NCBI RefSeq assembly: GCF_011067135.1 | Contig: NZ_JAAMOW010000008.1 | Coordinates: 186,001-250,000 of the forward strand | Origin: Solimonas terrae | GTDB taxonomy: Bacteria; Pseudomonadota; Gammaproteobacteria; Nevskiales; Nevskiaceae | Direction of reading: 5' to 3' | DNA: 64,000 nucleotides | Part shown: positions 1 to 8,481 of the stretch, piece after piece | Position numbering within the stretch: position 1 is the stretch's first letter | How the letters are laid out: every line of letters starts with the position of its first letter | Notes under the pieces: model-generated | Database searches by the model: none | Seen by the model: the letters and a program-made list of their open reading frames with translations, nothing else | Told to the model about the DNA's origin: nothing | Translations under genes and position numbers: made by a program

Positions 1-2
1 TG

Positions 3-1946
3 CTCGCGGCGCCGCACCTGTACCCCGCGTTCGCGACGCACAACGCCCTTTCGGTGTCGACCATCATCGAATGGGCCGGCGCCTCACGAGAATTCGAGTT
101 CCAGCGCCTGCACGGCATGGGGGTCGGACTGTACGAAAAGCTGATGGCCGAACGTGGCATCGCCGTGCGTGTCTATGCGCCGGTCGGCGGTCATCGCGAT
201 CTGCTTGCGTATCTCGTCCGCCGACTGCTCGAAAACGGTGCCAACACCAGCTTCGTTCACCAGATCGCCGACCGCAGCGTCAGCGACGACGAACTGCTGG
301 CCGATCCGGTCGCGCAGACCGAAGCGGTCGGCCTGACTGCCAACCCGGGAATCCTCATGCCCTCCGCAATCTTCGGCGCGGCGCGCCGCAATTCCAGTGG
401 CCTCGATCTGTCCGATGCGGCCACGCTCGTCGCGCTGCGCAGTGCGATGGAAAAGACCTGGGCGACGCGGCACCGTGCTGCGCCGATGCCCGCCGGCAAA
501 TCCCCCGCCGGCGTGGCGCGCCAGGTGCGTGATCCGGCAGACAGTGAACGAATCGTCGGCGAGGTGATCGAGGCCACGCCCGCCGATGTCGGCGATGCCG
601 TGGCGCGCGCCGTCGCTGCGCAGCCGGCATGGAATGCACGACCGGTTGCCGAGCGTGCGGCCTGTCTCGAACGTGCGGCGGACGCACTGGAGGCCGATCG
701 CGATGCCTTCATGGCGCTTGCCGTGCGCGAAGCCGGCAAGAGCGTCGCCGATGCCCTGGCCGAGCTGCGTGAAGCGGTCGACTTCTGTCGCTACTACGCG
801 CAGCAGGCGAGAACGCAGTTCGTGCCGCTGGGGCTGCCGGGGCCGACCGGCGAACGCAACGAACTGCAGCTGGCGGGCCGCGGCGTGTTCGCCTGCATCA
901 GCCCCTGGAATTTTCCGCTGGCCATCTTCATCGGTCAGGTTGCGGCCGCGCTGGTGTCCGGCAACGCGGTGATCGCCAAACCGGCGCCGCAGACGCCGCT
1001 GATCGCAGCGCGGGCGACCGGACTGCTGCTCGCCGCCGGTGTCCCCGCCGATGTCCTGCAATTCCTGCCGGGCGGTCCCGATGTCGGGCGGACGCTGGTC
1101 GCCGATGCGCGCATCGCCGGTGTCGCGTTCACCGGCTCGACGGCGACGGCGCGGCGCATCGCGCGCAGCCTGCTCGACGACGACGCGCGGCCGATCGCGA
1201 CGCTGATCGCCGAGACCGGTGGTCTCAATGCGATGTTCGTCGACTCGACCGCGTTGCCGGAGCAGGTCGTCGCCGATGTCATCGTGTCCGCGTTCCAGAG
1301 TGCCGGCCAGCGTTGCTCGGCCTTGCGTCTGCTGTGTCTGCAGGACGACATCGCCGAGCGCGTACTGGACATGCTCAAAGGCGCGATGGCGGAACTCAAG
1401 ATCGGTGACCCGGCGCAGTTCGACAGCGATCTGGGGCCGGTCATCGATGCCGAAGCGCGCGCCCGACTGCTCGCGCACATCGACGCGCACCGCGACGCCG
1501 TTGTCGCGCAGTGCACGCTGTCGGCCGGCGGTGAACGCGGCTACTTCGTGCCACCGACGCTGATTCGCCTGAAGGCGATCGAAGACCTGCAGCGCGAAGT
1601 GTTCGGGCCGATCCTGCACGTCGCGACCTTCCGCTCCGGTGAACTGGAAGCAGCCGTCGCGCGGGTCAACGCCAGCGGTTACGGCCTGACGATGGGGCTG
1701 CACAGTCGCAGCGAGGAAACGATGCAGCGCGTGCGCGCGCTGGCGAGGGTTGGCAACCTGTACGTCAATCGGTCGATGATCGGGGCCGTCGTCGGCAGCC
1801 AGCCGTTCGGCGGCGAAGGCCTGTCCGGCACCGGTCCGAAGGCCGGCGGTCCGCACTATCTGCTGCGTTTCGCGACCGAGCGTACGCTGTCGGTCGACAC
1901 GACGTCTGCGGGCGGCAACGCGAGCCTGCTCAGCATGGAAAGCTGA
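3..1946 (+). CDS. putA: Bifunctional proline dehydrogenase / P5C dehydrogenase PutA, C-terminal part
   Basis: This is the 3' part (647 residues) of a gene that begins before the window. PutA oxidises proline to pyrroline-5-carboxylate (FAD barrel) and then to glutamate (NAD-dependent aldehyde dehydrogenase). The first ~100 residues end the proline dehydrogenase barrel (LYPAFATHNA, RVYAPVGGHRDLLAYLVRR). The aldehyde dehydrogenase domain follows, with the ISPWNFPLAIF motif, the catalytic Glu region AETGGLNAMF and the catalytic Cys in AGQRCSALR near base 1315. The protein ends shortly after the QPFGGEGLSGTGPKAGG segment, so it seems to lack the extra C-terminal domain of long PutA forms. Any N-terminal DNA-binding domain would be outside the window. 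Family membership is certain; the domain-type inference is from length. Confidence 0.95.
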   Translation, partial: LAAPHLYPAFATHNALSVSTIIEWAGASREFEFQRLHGMGVGLYEKLMAERGIAVRVYAPVGGHRDLLAYLVRRLLENGANTSFVHQIADRSVSDDELLADPVAQTEAVGLTANPGILMPSAIFGAARRNSSGLDLSDAATLVALRSAMEKTWATRHRAAPMPAGKSPAGVARQVRDPADSERIVGEVIEATPADVGDAVARAVAAQPAWNARPVAERAACLERAADALEADRDAFMALAVREAGKSVADALAELREAVDFCRYYAQQARTQFVPLGLPGPTGERNELQLAGRGVFACISPWNFPLAIFIGQVAAALVSGNAVIAKPAPQTPLIAARATGLLLAAGVPADVLQFLPGGPDVGRTLVADARIAGVAFTGSTATARRIARSLLDDDARPIATLIAETGGLNAMFVDSTALPEQVVADVIVSAFQSAGQRCSALRLLCLQDDIAERVLDMLKGAMAELKIGDPAQFDSDLGPVIDAEARARLLAHIDAHRDAVVAQCTLSAGGERGYFVPPTLIRLKAIEDLQREVFGPILHVATFRSGELEAAVARVNASGYGLTMGLHSRSEETMQRVRALARVGNLYVNRSMIGAVVGSQPFGGEGLSGTGPKAGGPHYLLRFATERTLSVDTTSAGGNASLLSMES

Positions 1947-2114
1947 GTCGCCACATCGCTGTCGTTGCGCTTCCGGGCGCTCGCCGCGGCGAGCTTCGCG
2001 CCCTGCAGGTATCCGGCGCAGGGTCGCTACGCGCCAGCACGGCAGCTGCCGAGGCGAGGGAAGGTGCCCCGGCAAAGCCTGACGCGTCGAGATGATCCCG
2101 GCCGTGCCGTGCGA

Positions 2115-2444
2115 TCAGAGTTTTACGGCGGTGAACGGGAACGAGCCCATGATGGCGGCGTTCACCTTGCCGCTCATCGTGTTTCCTTCGATGGTGCCGC
2201 GGAACTTCAGCGTGATCGGCAGCGGCTTCTTGATCTTGTTGATCCAGGCGATCTCGCCGGTCCGGCCGTCGAAGCTGACCTCCTGCAGGGTTTCGACCTG
2301 ACCCATCGCGGACTGGTCGCCACCGAGCACGCCGTCGACGGTTTCGAGCCGCAGGGTGGTTTCCTGCGGGCCGGTCGGGCCATGGATCGTCACCGACCAC
2401 TTTCCGTCGATCGTCGCGGCAGCGCCGCCGGAATTCGCCGTCAT
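2115..2444 (-). CDS. Conserved small protein of unknown function, downstream of the P450
   Basis: A 109-residue protein with no signal peptide or membrane segment. It looks mostly beta-stranded, with alternating short hydrophobic stretches and glycine turns (GKWSVTIHGPTG, GEIAWINKIKK, KFRGTIEGNTMSGKV). The start is supported by an AGGAGAG ribosome site just upstream. It lies 72 bases downstream of the cytochrome P450 gene on the same strand and is probably cotranscribed. The closing pattern, in which the protein states that something is reduced on expression of a non-modified form (GNTMSGKVNAAIMGSFPF), is one I associate with small unnamed proteins in steroid and terpenoid catabolic clusters, but I cannot name a family. 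No catalytic residues are evident, and a binding or barrel fold is a guess. Confidence 0.75.
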   Translation of the reverse strand: MTANSGGAAATIDGKWSVTIHGPTGPQETTLRLETVDGVLGGDQSAMGQVETLQEVSFDGRTGEIAWINKIKKPLPITLKFRGTIEGNTMSGKVNAAIMGSFPFTAVKL

Positions 2445-2516
2445 CTTTCTCTCCTGATCTGTATGCGTGTGCGTTGAAGTGATGTGACCGATGATCGCCG
2501 TGATGCCGGCGGCGAG

Positions 2517-3767
2517 CTACACGTCCCAGAGCAGGTGGATGGTCGACGGCCCGGCAATGATGCTGCCATGAAAGGTCGGCGGTTGCTCCGGATCGAGCCG
2601 GAATTCGGGCAGCCTGTTCAGCAGGGTTTCGTACATCACCTTGAGTTCGAGGCGTGCGAGATGCACGCCCAGGCAATAATGCGGTCCCGCGCCGAACGCC
2701 ATATGCGTGTTGTTCTCGCGATGCATGTCGAACTCGGTCGGCTTGTGGTAAACGCTGCCGTCGACGCTGGCGCTCGGGATGAACATCATCACGCGCTCGC
2801 CTTCCTTCATCGGGGCACCATGGAAGTCGTGATCCTTCTTCACCAGCCGGATCGGGGCAACGAATGCGTAGCGTCGCAGGATTTCCTCGGTTGCCGCCGG
2901 AATCAGCGAAGGGTCGGCGCGCAGCTTCCGCTGCAGCACATGGTCCACCGCCAGGTGGCGGACGCCGAAGCCCAGCGCGTTGACCACGGTGTCGAGGCCG
3001 GCGATGAACAGGATCACGCAATAGCTGAGCATCAGGTCGAGCGTCATCGGCTCGCCTTCGAGTTCCAGTGACCACAGCATGCTGATGATGTCGTTGCGCG
3101 GGTGCTCGCGGCGCTCGCTGATCGTGTCGCGCATGACGGCGCCGATCGCCTGCATCATCAGCATGTTTTCCGACAGGTCGGGCGTGATGACCGACAGGTG
3201 CTTCTTCGCCAGTTCGCGGTATTCGCGCTCTTTCTCCACCGGCAGGCCAAACATGCCGAGGAAGATTTCCACCGGATAGACGTCGGCGATCGCGTGCTGG
3301 AACTCGCAGCGACCCTGCGCGGCGATGCCATCGACCAGTCGCTCGGCGAGCGCGCGGATTTCCCGCTCCCGCGCCAACACCGATTTCGGTGAAAAGGTCG
3401 AGTAGAGCGGCTGTCGCAGGCGTGCGTGCTGCGGCGGGTCGATGCAGATCGGAATCGGCGCCGGCACGCGTTCTTCTTCGGGCAGCTCGGCCATCATGGC
3501 GTCGAACGCGGCCGGCGAGAAATGCTCGCTCGAGAAGGTCGCGAAGTCGCGCAAGGCTTCGTGGACGGCCGCGTGTCCCTGCACCATCCAGTGTCCGCCA
3601 TTGAACGGCGTCCAGAAAATCGGCGGCGCATTTTTCGCCAGATCGGCAGCGCGGGCGTGCGGGTCCCGGCAGTAGTCGGCGTCGGTGTTGTAGTCGAACG
3701 CGTAGACCAGCGCTTCGGGGACGTGCTCGGGCTTCTTCATCTGGTGGGCCATGCCGGCGCTACTCAT
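2517..3767 (-). CDS. Cytochrome P450, P450cam (CYP101)-like
   Basis: A 416-residue soluble class I bacterial P450, a monooxygenase needing separate ferredoxin and reductase partners, neither of which is in this window. The heme-binding loop is FGAGPHYCLGVHLARLE with the axial Cys. The I-helix has AGLDTVVNALGFGV, very like the GLDTVVN segment of P450cam, and the ExxR region is EEILRR. The N-terminal GGHWMVQGHAAVHEA and FATFSSEHF also recall CYP101/CYP111 enzymes that hydroxylate terpenes. The start at 3767 has an AGGGGAGAG site; a longer frame to 3872 adds an Arg-rich stretch that looks non-coding. It is divergent from a TetR gene and is probably controlled by it. The substrate is unknown; a terpenoid or steroid is an inference from the neighbours. 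Confidence 0.9.
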   Translation of the reverse strand: MSSAGMAHQMKKPEHVPEALVYAFDYNTDADYCRDPHARAADLAKNAPPIFWTPFNGGHWMVQGHAAVHEALRDFATFSSEHFSPAAFDAMMAELPEEERVPAPIPICIDPPQHARLRQPLYSTFSPKSVLAREREIRALAERLVDGIAAQGRCEFQHAIADVYPVEIFLGMFGLPVEKEREYRELAKKHLSVITPDLSENMLMMQAIGAVMRDTISERREHPRNDIISMLWSLELEGEPMTLDLMLSYCVILFIAGLDTVVNALGFGVRHLAVDHVLQRKLRADPSLIPAATEEILRRYAFVAPIRLVKKDHDFHGAPMKEGERVMMFIPSASVDGSVYHKPTEFDMHRENNTHMAFGAGPHYCLGVHLARLELKVMYETLLNRLPEFRLDPEQPPTFHGSIIAGPSTIHLLWDV

Positions 3768-3875
3768 TGACTCTCCCCTGCCGACGAGGCGGCGTGTTTG
3801 GCCGCAGCGACGACGGCCTTTCTTGAGCGCGGAGCGGGCACGCGATCGCGCCTGCGACCCCGCCGATTGCAAAAA

Positions 3876-3904
3876 AGTCTACCGACGCGTTGGTAAAAAT
3901 TCAA
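3876..3904 (-). promoter_or_regulatory. P450 promoter with an operator-like dyad in its spacer
   Basis: Read on the minus strand there is a -35 TTGAAT (3899-3904), a 17-base spacer and a -10 TAGACT (3876-3881). The spacer holds the imperfect palindrome TACCGACGCGTTGGTA (3880-3895, 14 of 16 positions symmetrical). A second dyad, AAATTC-N16-GAATTT (3897-3924), overlaps the -35. A TetR dimer bound here would block the P450 promoter and could repress its own gene. The assignment to the adjacent TetR protein is inferred from position. Confidence 0.55.
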
Positions 3905-3983
3905 CTTGCGTGAAGGTAGAATTTATGGAAGGATGCCCCGCACCTGATCTGTGCAAGGAGCGGGACGTGACCTCGGAAGCAAG

Positions 3984-4637
3984 GTGAATCAGCGCATCGC
4001 CATCGAGCCCTCGGGGGCCAAGTCCGATCGCACGCGGGCGGCGATTCTCGCTGCGGCGCAGGATTTGTTCGCCCGTCAGGGCTTTGCCGCGACACGGCTC
4101 GACGAGATCGCCAGCGTCGTCGGGCTGACACGCGCCGGCCTGTTCTATTACTACCGCGACAAGCAGGTGTTGTTCGACGCCATGCTGGTCGACGCCTTCA
4201 GCGAACTGGCGACGCGGCTCGAGGCGGTGCTGGCGCCGGCCACCGTCGGCGTCGCCGAGCGTATCGAGCGGGCGGTCGGTACCTGGATCGACGTGATCGT
4301 CGCGCGCCCGAATCTCGCGCGCCTGATCCTGCGGCTGGTGGCCGACGGCTCGGTGCTTGCGCAGGGCATTTTTTCCGACAACAACCGGCTGCCGCTGATG
4401 TTCTGGGGGCTGTTCGAGCAGGGCCGGCGGACCGGCGAGCTCAAGCCGGTCGATAGCGATCCGTTCCAGACCGCCAGCGCCGTGATCGGCACGACGGTGT
4501 TCTACGTTGCGGCGCTGGCGACGCTGGTTCCGCACGACGAGTTCGAGCCGCTGGACCCCGGACGCATCGCCTCACACAAGCGCGAGGCGCTGCGTGCGAC
4601 ACGGCATCTGCTCGGCATCGCGGCCCCTAACGACTGA
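3984..4637 (+). CDS. TetR/AcrR-family transcriptional regulator (TetR1)
   Basis: A 217-residue repressor-type protein. The N-terminal helix-turn-helix is clear (RAAILAAAQDLFARQGFAATR, DEIASVVGLTRAGLFYYYRDK), followed by an all-helical ligand-binding domain. I chose the GTG at 3984, which has GGAAG four bases upstream; a GTG at 3951 would add 11 residues. It is divergent from the P450 gene across a region with two dyads. It is followed after 37 bases by the AveC-like gene, so it heads the operon. It resembles TetR2 (12724-11978) along its whole length, including the C-terminal FYVAALATLVP / FYVSALASLIP segment, so the two are paralogues. The ligand is unknown, presumably the substrate or a pathway intermediate. 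Confidence 0.9.
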   Translation: MNQRIAIEPSGAKSDRTRAAILAAAQDLFARQGFAATRLDEIASVVGLTRAGLFYYYRDKQVLFDAMLVDAFSELATRLEAVLAPATVGVAERIERAVGTWIDVIVARPNLARLILRLVADGSVLAQGIFSDNNRLPLMFWGLFEQGRRTGELKPVDSDPFQTASAVIGTTVFYVAALATLVPHDEFEPLDPGRIASHKREALRATRHLLGIAAPND

Positions 4638-4674
4638 CGACATCAAAACAAGACGAACGCGGAGGAGATGGGGG

Positions 4675-5784
4675 ATGCAAAAGGGACACGGGGTCCGGGC
4701 GTCGGCGCCCGCTGGGTTTGCAACGTGGGCATGGAGCGCCATCGCGATCGCGCTGATCGGCGTCATCGGCTATTTCTCGCGATCCGGCGCGGTCTCGCCG
4801 CGCATCGCCAACCCGGACGGGGTCGGTGCGCCGCCGCCGGTCGAATTCCTGTTCAACTTCGCGCACTGGGTGGGGTTGCAGCAGTTCTTCACGGTCGTCG
4901 CCATGGTGGTGCTCGTGAGCGCCTGCATCCTGGCCTGGCGCCGGCAGCCGGGGCATCCGTACGTGCTGATGGCGATCGCCTCGACGGCGATCGTCTGGCA
5001 GGACCCGATCATGAACTGGGCCCCGTACGCGGTGTACAACCCCTTGCTGCGCCATTGGCCGGAAGACTGGCCGCTCATCATGCTGTCGCCGACCGTCGAG
5101 CCCTTCGTCGTGATCGGCTACGCGCTGTTCTATTTCGGGCCTTACTTTCCGGCCGTCTGGGTGCTGCGAAAACTGCAGGCGAAGCGGCCGACGGATTCGT
5201 TTGTCTGGCGGCGGCCGTTATGGACGCTGGCCGGCCTGATCCTGGTGATCGGCTTCGTCATCGACATGATGCTGGAGGTGTCGCTGGTCCGCACCGGCAT
5301 GTACATCTACTCGCAGGCGATCCCGTTCGGCACGATCTTCGCCGGCACGACGTTCCAGTTTCCGCTGCTCTGGGAATCGACCTTCGTCACCTTCGTGATG
5401 ATTCCCGCCGGCGTGCTGTGCTACCGCGACGATACCGGCCGCACGGTTGCCGAGAAGCTGGCGCAGCGCCTGCGCTTCCTGCAGTCGCGTCCGACGCTGG
5501 CGACGTTCCTCGTCATGTTCGGCATTCTGAATGTCGCCTACTTTACCTATGGCGGCGCATTCGCCGCGATCCGCGCGTCCGGCCTCGCGACCTCGGTCGC
5601 CTGCCCGTATCCGTTCCCGGAGGCCAAGGTCTATGACCCGCAGGGCTATTACGAGCGGGAAGGACAGCCGGGCCCGTATTTCGAAGGCTACTGGAACCGT
5701 CTGACGATCGGACAGCCGGACGGGCGGCCGGCGGTCAATCCGCTCAAGGACAACGCCAGCTGCCTGCCGAAGGAGAACGGTTGA
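4675..5784 (+). CDS. AveC-like (spirocyclase-family) integral membrane protein (AveC1)
   Basis: A 369-residue protein with about eight hydrophobic helices, starting with WSAIAIALIGVIGYF. The loops between helices carry conserved-looking polar and aromatic motifs (VWQDPIMNWAPYAVYNPLL, HWPEDWP, SPTVEPF). I associate these with proteins annotated as spirocyclase AveC family; AveC itself acts in avermectin biosynthesis in Streptomyces. In proteobacteria such proteins are usually of unknown role. The start at 4675 has GGAGGAG upstream. Its stop overlaps the ATG of the next SDR gene (TGATG), so the two are translationally coupled. A second, shorter AveC-like gene lies at 19972-20754. The family call is from memory of motif and topology and is moderately secure; an enzymatic role is inference. 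Confidence 0.65.
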   Translation: MQKGHGVRASAPAGFATWAWSAIAIALIGVIGYFSRSGAVSPRIANPDGVGAPPPVEFLFNFAHWVGLQQFFTVVAMVVLVSACILAWRRQPGHPYVLMAIASTAIVWQDPIMNWAPYAVYNPLLRHWPEDWPLIMLSPTVEPFVVIGYALFYFGPYFPAVWVLRKLQAKRPTDSFVWRRPLWTLAGLILVIGFVIDMMLEVSLVRTGMYIYSQAIPFGTIFAGTTFQFPLLWESTFVTFVMIPAGVLCYRDDTGRTVAEKLAQRLRFLQSRPTLATFLVMFGILNVAYFTYGGAFAAIRASGLATSVACPYPFPEAKVYDPQGYYEREGQPGPYFEGYWNRLTIGQPDGRPAVNPLKDNASCLPKENG

Positions 5785-6641
5785 TGCGTACCGTCGTCAT
5801 TACCGGTGCGTCGCGCGGGCTCGGTCTCGCGTCGGCGACCCACCTTTACCAGCAGGGCTGGCGTGTGGTGGCCGCGATGCGCTCGGTCGAAGCCGGCCTG
5901 CAACGCCTGCGCACCGCGACCGGCGCGAGCGCCGATGATCCGCGCCTGCTCGGCGTGAAGCTCGACCTCAGCGATCTCGCCTCCATCCCGGCGACCGCGC
6001 AGGCCATCGAGCAGGCCGTCGGTGCGCCGGACGCCATCGTGCACAACGCCGGCGTGGCCGCCGCGGGTGCGGCCGAGGAAACGCCGGACGACGCCTGGCA
6101 GCAGTTGTTCGCCACCAATGTCTTCGGCCCCGTGGCCCTGACCCGGGCCTTGCTGCCGACGATGCGCGCGGCCGGTCGCGGTCGCATCGTCGCGGTTTCG
6201 AGCATGGGTGCGCTGCGCGGCATGCCGGTGATCAGTGCGTACTCGGCATCCAAGGGCGCGCTCGAGCGTTGGGCCGAAGCCTTGTCGCAGGAGATCGCGC
6301 CGTTCGGGCTGGGCGTGACGATACTCGTCACGGGCACGTTCAACACCGACATCCTCACCGAGCAGACTCCGGACTACGGCGATCATCACGGTGCCTACGG
6401 CGCGCTCTACGACGGCATTCACAGCGCCGGCAAGGCGGCAGTCGCCAAGGCCAGTCCGCCGGAGAAGTTCGCGCTCGCGCTCGGTCGGGCGGTGGTCGAC
6501 ACACGACCGATCGTGCGTCGCACGGTCGGTGCCGACGCCGGGGCGCTTGCGTTCATGGCGCGCTGGGTGCCAGGCCGGTTTGTGCACCACATCGTACGCA
6601 TGGCGATGCGCATCCCGCCGCAAGGCGCGCTGCGCGCCTAG
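5784..6641 (+). CDS. Short-chain dehydrogenase/reductase (SDR1)
   Basis: A 285-residue classical SDR. It has the cofactor glycine motif TGASRGLGLA at residues 7-16, the NAG motif (HNAGVAAAG), and the catalytic Ser and Tyr-x3-Lys in VSSMGALRG and YSASKGALERWAEAL. Such enzymes interconvert alcohols and ketones with NAD(P). Its ATG overlaps the stop of AveC1, and the NorD-like gene follows after 32 bases, so it belongs to the TetR1-led operon. The substrate cannot be read from the sequence; oxidation of a hydroxyl introduced by the divergent P450 is a reasonable guess. It is longer than the 250-residue norm because of a C-terminal extension with KFALALGRAVVDTRPIVRR, as in many SDRs acting on bulky lipophilic substrates. 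Confidence 0.9.
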   Translation: MRTVVITGASRGLGLASATHLYQQGWRVVAAMRSVEAGLQRLRTATGASADDPRLLGVKLDLSDLASIPATAQAIEQAVGAPDAIVHNAGVAAAGAAEETPDDAWQQLFATNVFGPVALTRALLPTMRAAGRGRIVAVSSMGALRGMPVISAYSASKGALERWAEALSQEIAPFGLGVTILVTGTFNTDILTEQTPDYGDHHGAYGALYDGIHSAGKAAVAKASPPEKFALALGRAVVDTRPIVRRTVGADAGALAFMARWVPGRFVHHIVRMAMRIPPQGALRA

Positions 6642-6673
6642 CCCGCGCCACGGCAAGCACTCGACGTACGCCG

Positions 6674-8353
6674 GTGAAAGACGCTTCCCACGATGCGGAC
6701 CTGGCGCGGATGGCGTTCCTCGCGGCTGCGCTCTCGGGTCGCGACGTGCGCGTCGATCGCGTCGACGGTGGCGGCCTTGCCTGGACCGACGGGCGCGCCA
6801 TCCATGTCGATGCGGCGGCATCGAAAGACCTTCAACTGCGGCAACTCTGCGTGCAGAGTGCCCTGCTGGCTTCGGCCAGTCTGAACGGTGACATCGTGCG
6901 CCGACTGCGACGGCGCCCGGCACTCGCCAGGCGTTATCTGGCGGTCGAAGGGCATCGCGCACTTGCGGCGCTCGCCGACGTTCTGCCGCCCTCGATGCGG
7001 ACCTTGATCGACGCGTCTCGGGCGACGCACTCGCGCTCACCGGACGAGTCGCTGGCGGTCGCGCTGAGCAAGGTCGAGATCGAAGACGCGCCGCTTGCGT
7101 TCGGCGAGATTCGCGCGCGCGAGTGGCTTGCCGGCGAGCGCCGCGAAGGCGGCGCCGGCGCATCGGCCGGGTCGGAACATGTGCCGCGGCGGCAGAGGGA
7201 CGCGCGCGGCGAGTGGCCGGAGGTCGAAAGCGAAGACGCGGTCGACGATGTTGCCTCCAGCCCTGTCGGCGGTGGCGGTGGCATCGGCCGTCTGCTGCAG
7301 AACCTGCTGGAAAGGGTCCGCCAACTGAAAGGCGGGGGGGCGCCGGGCGCCGATGCCGCCACGCACCTGACGCGTTCGGGTTCGCGCGCCGGCGTCGTCG
7401 CAGTGCGATCCAGCCGGACCGCGGAAAGCGTCGACGACGCGTTCGGCAAGGGCACGGGCATCGCGTATCCGGAGTGGGACACGCATCGCGGAGGCTACCG
7501 GCCGGACTGGTGCACGGTGCAGGAGGCCGAACCGCCGATCGCCACGCATGCGACCGTCGCCTGGCTGGACGGGCATGAACTGCGGCGGCCGCTCGCGCGC
7601 TTGGGGATGGGCCTGGATCGCTTTCATCGCCAGCCGCAGGGCGATGACATCGACATCGATGCCGCCATCGAGATGCAGCTCGAGCGCCTGGCGGGCTCAT
7701 CGCCGCAGGAGGCCGTCTACGTTGAAAGTCAGCGCCATCGGCGCGACCTGTCCGTACTCGTCCTGCTCGACATCTCGGGGTCCGTTTCGCAAATCGGACC
7801 GGCCGGTACGGCGGTTCACGATCAGCAGCGCAGCGTCGCCGCCGCACTGCTCACGGTGCTGCACGAGATCGGCGATCGCGTGTCTCTTTATGCCTTCAGC
7901 TCGCGGGGCCGATCGGCCGTCGAATTGGTGCCCGTGAAGCGCTTCGACGACGCGCTGGACAGCCGCGTCATGAGCCGGCTCCGCAGTCTCGTGCCCGGCG
8001 CGTACTCACGACTGGGTGCCGCGATTCGTCATGGCACTCATCTCCTGCTGACGCGCGCGGGGACGCCGCGGAAGCTGCTCGTCGTGCTGTCCGACGGGCT
8101 GGCCTACGACCACGGTTACGAACCCGTTTACGGCGCAGCCGATGCGCGCCAGGCCCTTGGCGAGGCGCGACGCGATGGCGTGGCCTGTCTGTGCCTGAGT
8201 GTCGGGGCCGGGACCGATGTCGAGACTTTGCGACGTGTCTTCGGCAGCGCGGCGCACGCCACGGTCCCGAGCCCCGGGCAATTGCACCGCGTGGTCGGGC
8301 CTTTGTTCCGTTCGGCATTGCGCGGGGCGGAGGGTCGCCGGCGCGCAGCCTGA
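6674..8353 (+). CDS. NorD/CbbO-like VWA-domain protein (NorD1)
   Basis: A 559-residue cytosolic protein with a helical N-terminal half, a low-complexity linker rich in Gly, Arg and acidic residues (about 150-270), and a C-terminal von Willebrand A domain. The metal site DISGS is near residue 365 (SVLVLLDISGSVSQIG), followed by GAYSRLGAAIRH and VVLSDGLAYDHGYEP. The motif IAYPEWDTHRGGYRPDWC is characteristic of NorD. NorD and CbbO work with NorQ/CbbQ AAA+ ATPases to activate or metallate NO reductase or RuBisCO, neither of which is present here. The start is the GTG at 6674, 32 bases after SDR1. Its usual NorQ partner gene is displaced beyond the TonB receptor (11166-11981). A diverged paralogue is at 13186-14793. 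Confidence 0.85.
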   Translation: MKDASHDADLARMAFLAAALSGRDVRVDRVDGGGLAWTDGRAIHVDAAASKDLQLRQLCVQSALLASASLNGDIVRRLRRRPALARRYLAVEGHRALAALADVLPPSMRTLIDASRATHSRSPDESLAVALSKVEIEDAPLAFGEIRAREWLAGERREGGAGASAGSEHVPRRQRDARGEWPEVESEDAVDDVASSPVGGGGGIGRLLQNLLERVRQLKGGGAPGADAATHLTRSGSRAGVVAVRSSRTAESVDDAFGKGTGIAYPEWDTHRGGYRPDWCTVQEAEPPIATHATVAWLDGHELRRPLARLGMGLDRFHRQPQGDDIDIDAAIEMQLERLAGSSPQEAVYVESQRHRRDLSVLVLLDISGSVSQIGPAGTAVHDQQRSVAAALLTVLHEIGDRVSLYAFSSRGRSAVELVPVKRFDDALDSRVMSRLRSLVPGAYSRLGAAIRHGTHLLLTRAGTPRKLLVVLSDGLAYDHGYEPVYGAADARQALGEARRDGVACLCLSVGAGTDVETLRRVFGSAAHATVPSPGQLHRVVGPLFRSALRGAEGRRRAA

Positions 8354-8481
8354 GTTTGGCGCGCGTCGACCAAGCGGCGGTCTGTTGGCGCTTCGTGGTC
8401 CGCGAGAGCGGATCGGAAGCGGATGTCGGAATCAAGACAAGGGCCCGCGAATGAAGAGGCCCGAACCCTGTGGGAGGAGTC

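Noticed and set aside
84-2075. A 663-codon open frame on the minus strand opposite putA
   Set aside because: It is a shadow of the high-GC third-position bias of putA: Arg/Gly/Asp-rich, no recognisable motif, and fully overlaps a certain gene.
5688-7847. A 719-codon minus-strand frame across SDR1 and NorD1
   Set aside because: Arg-rich antisense shadow of two well-supported genes, with no domain signal.
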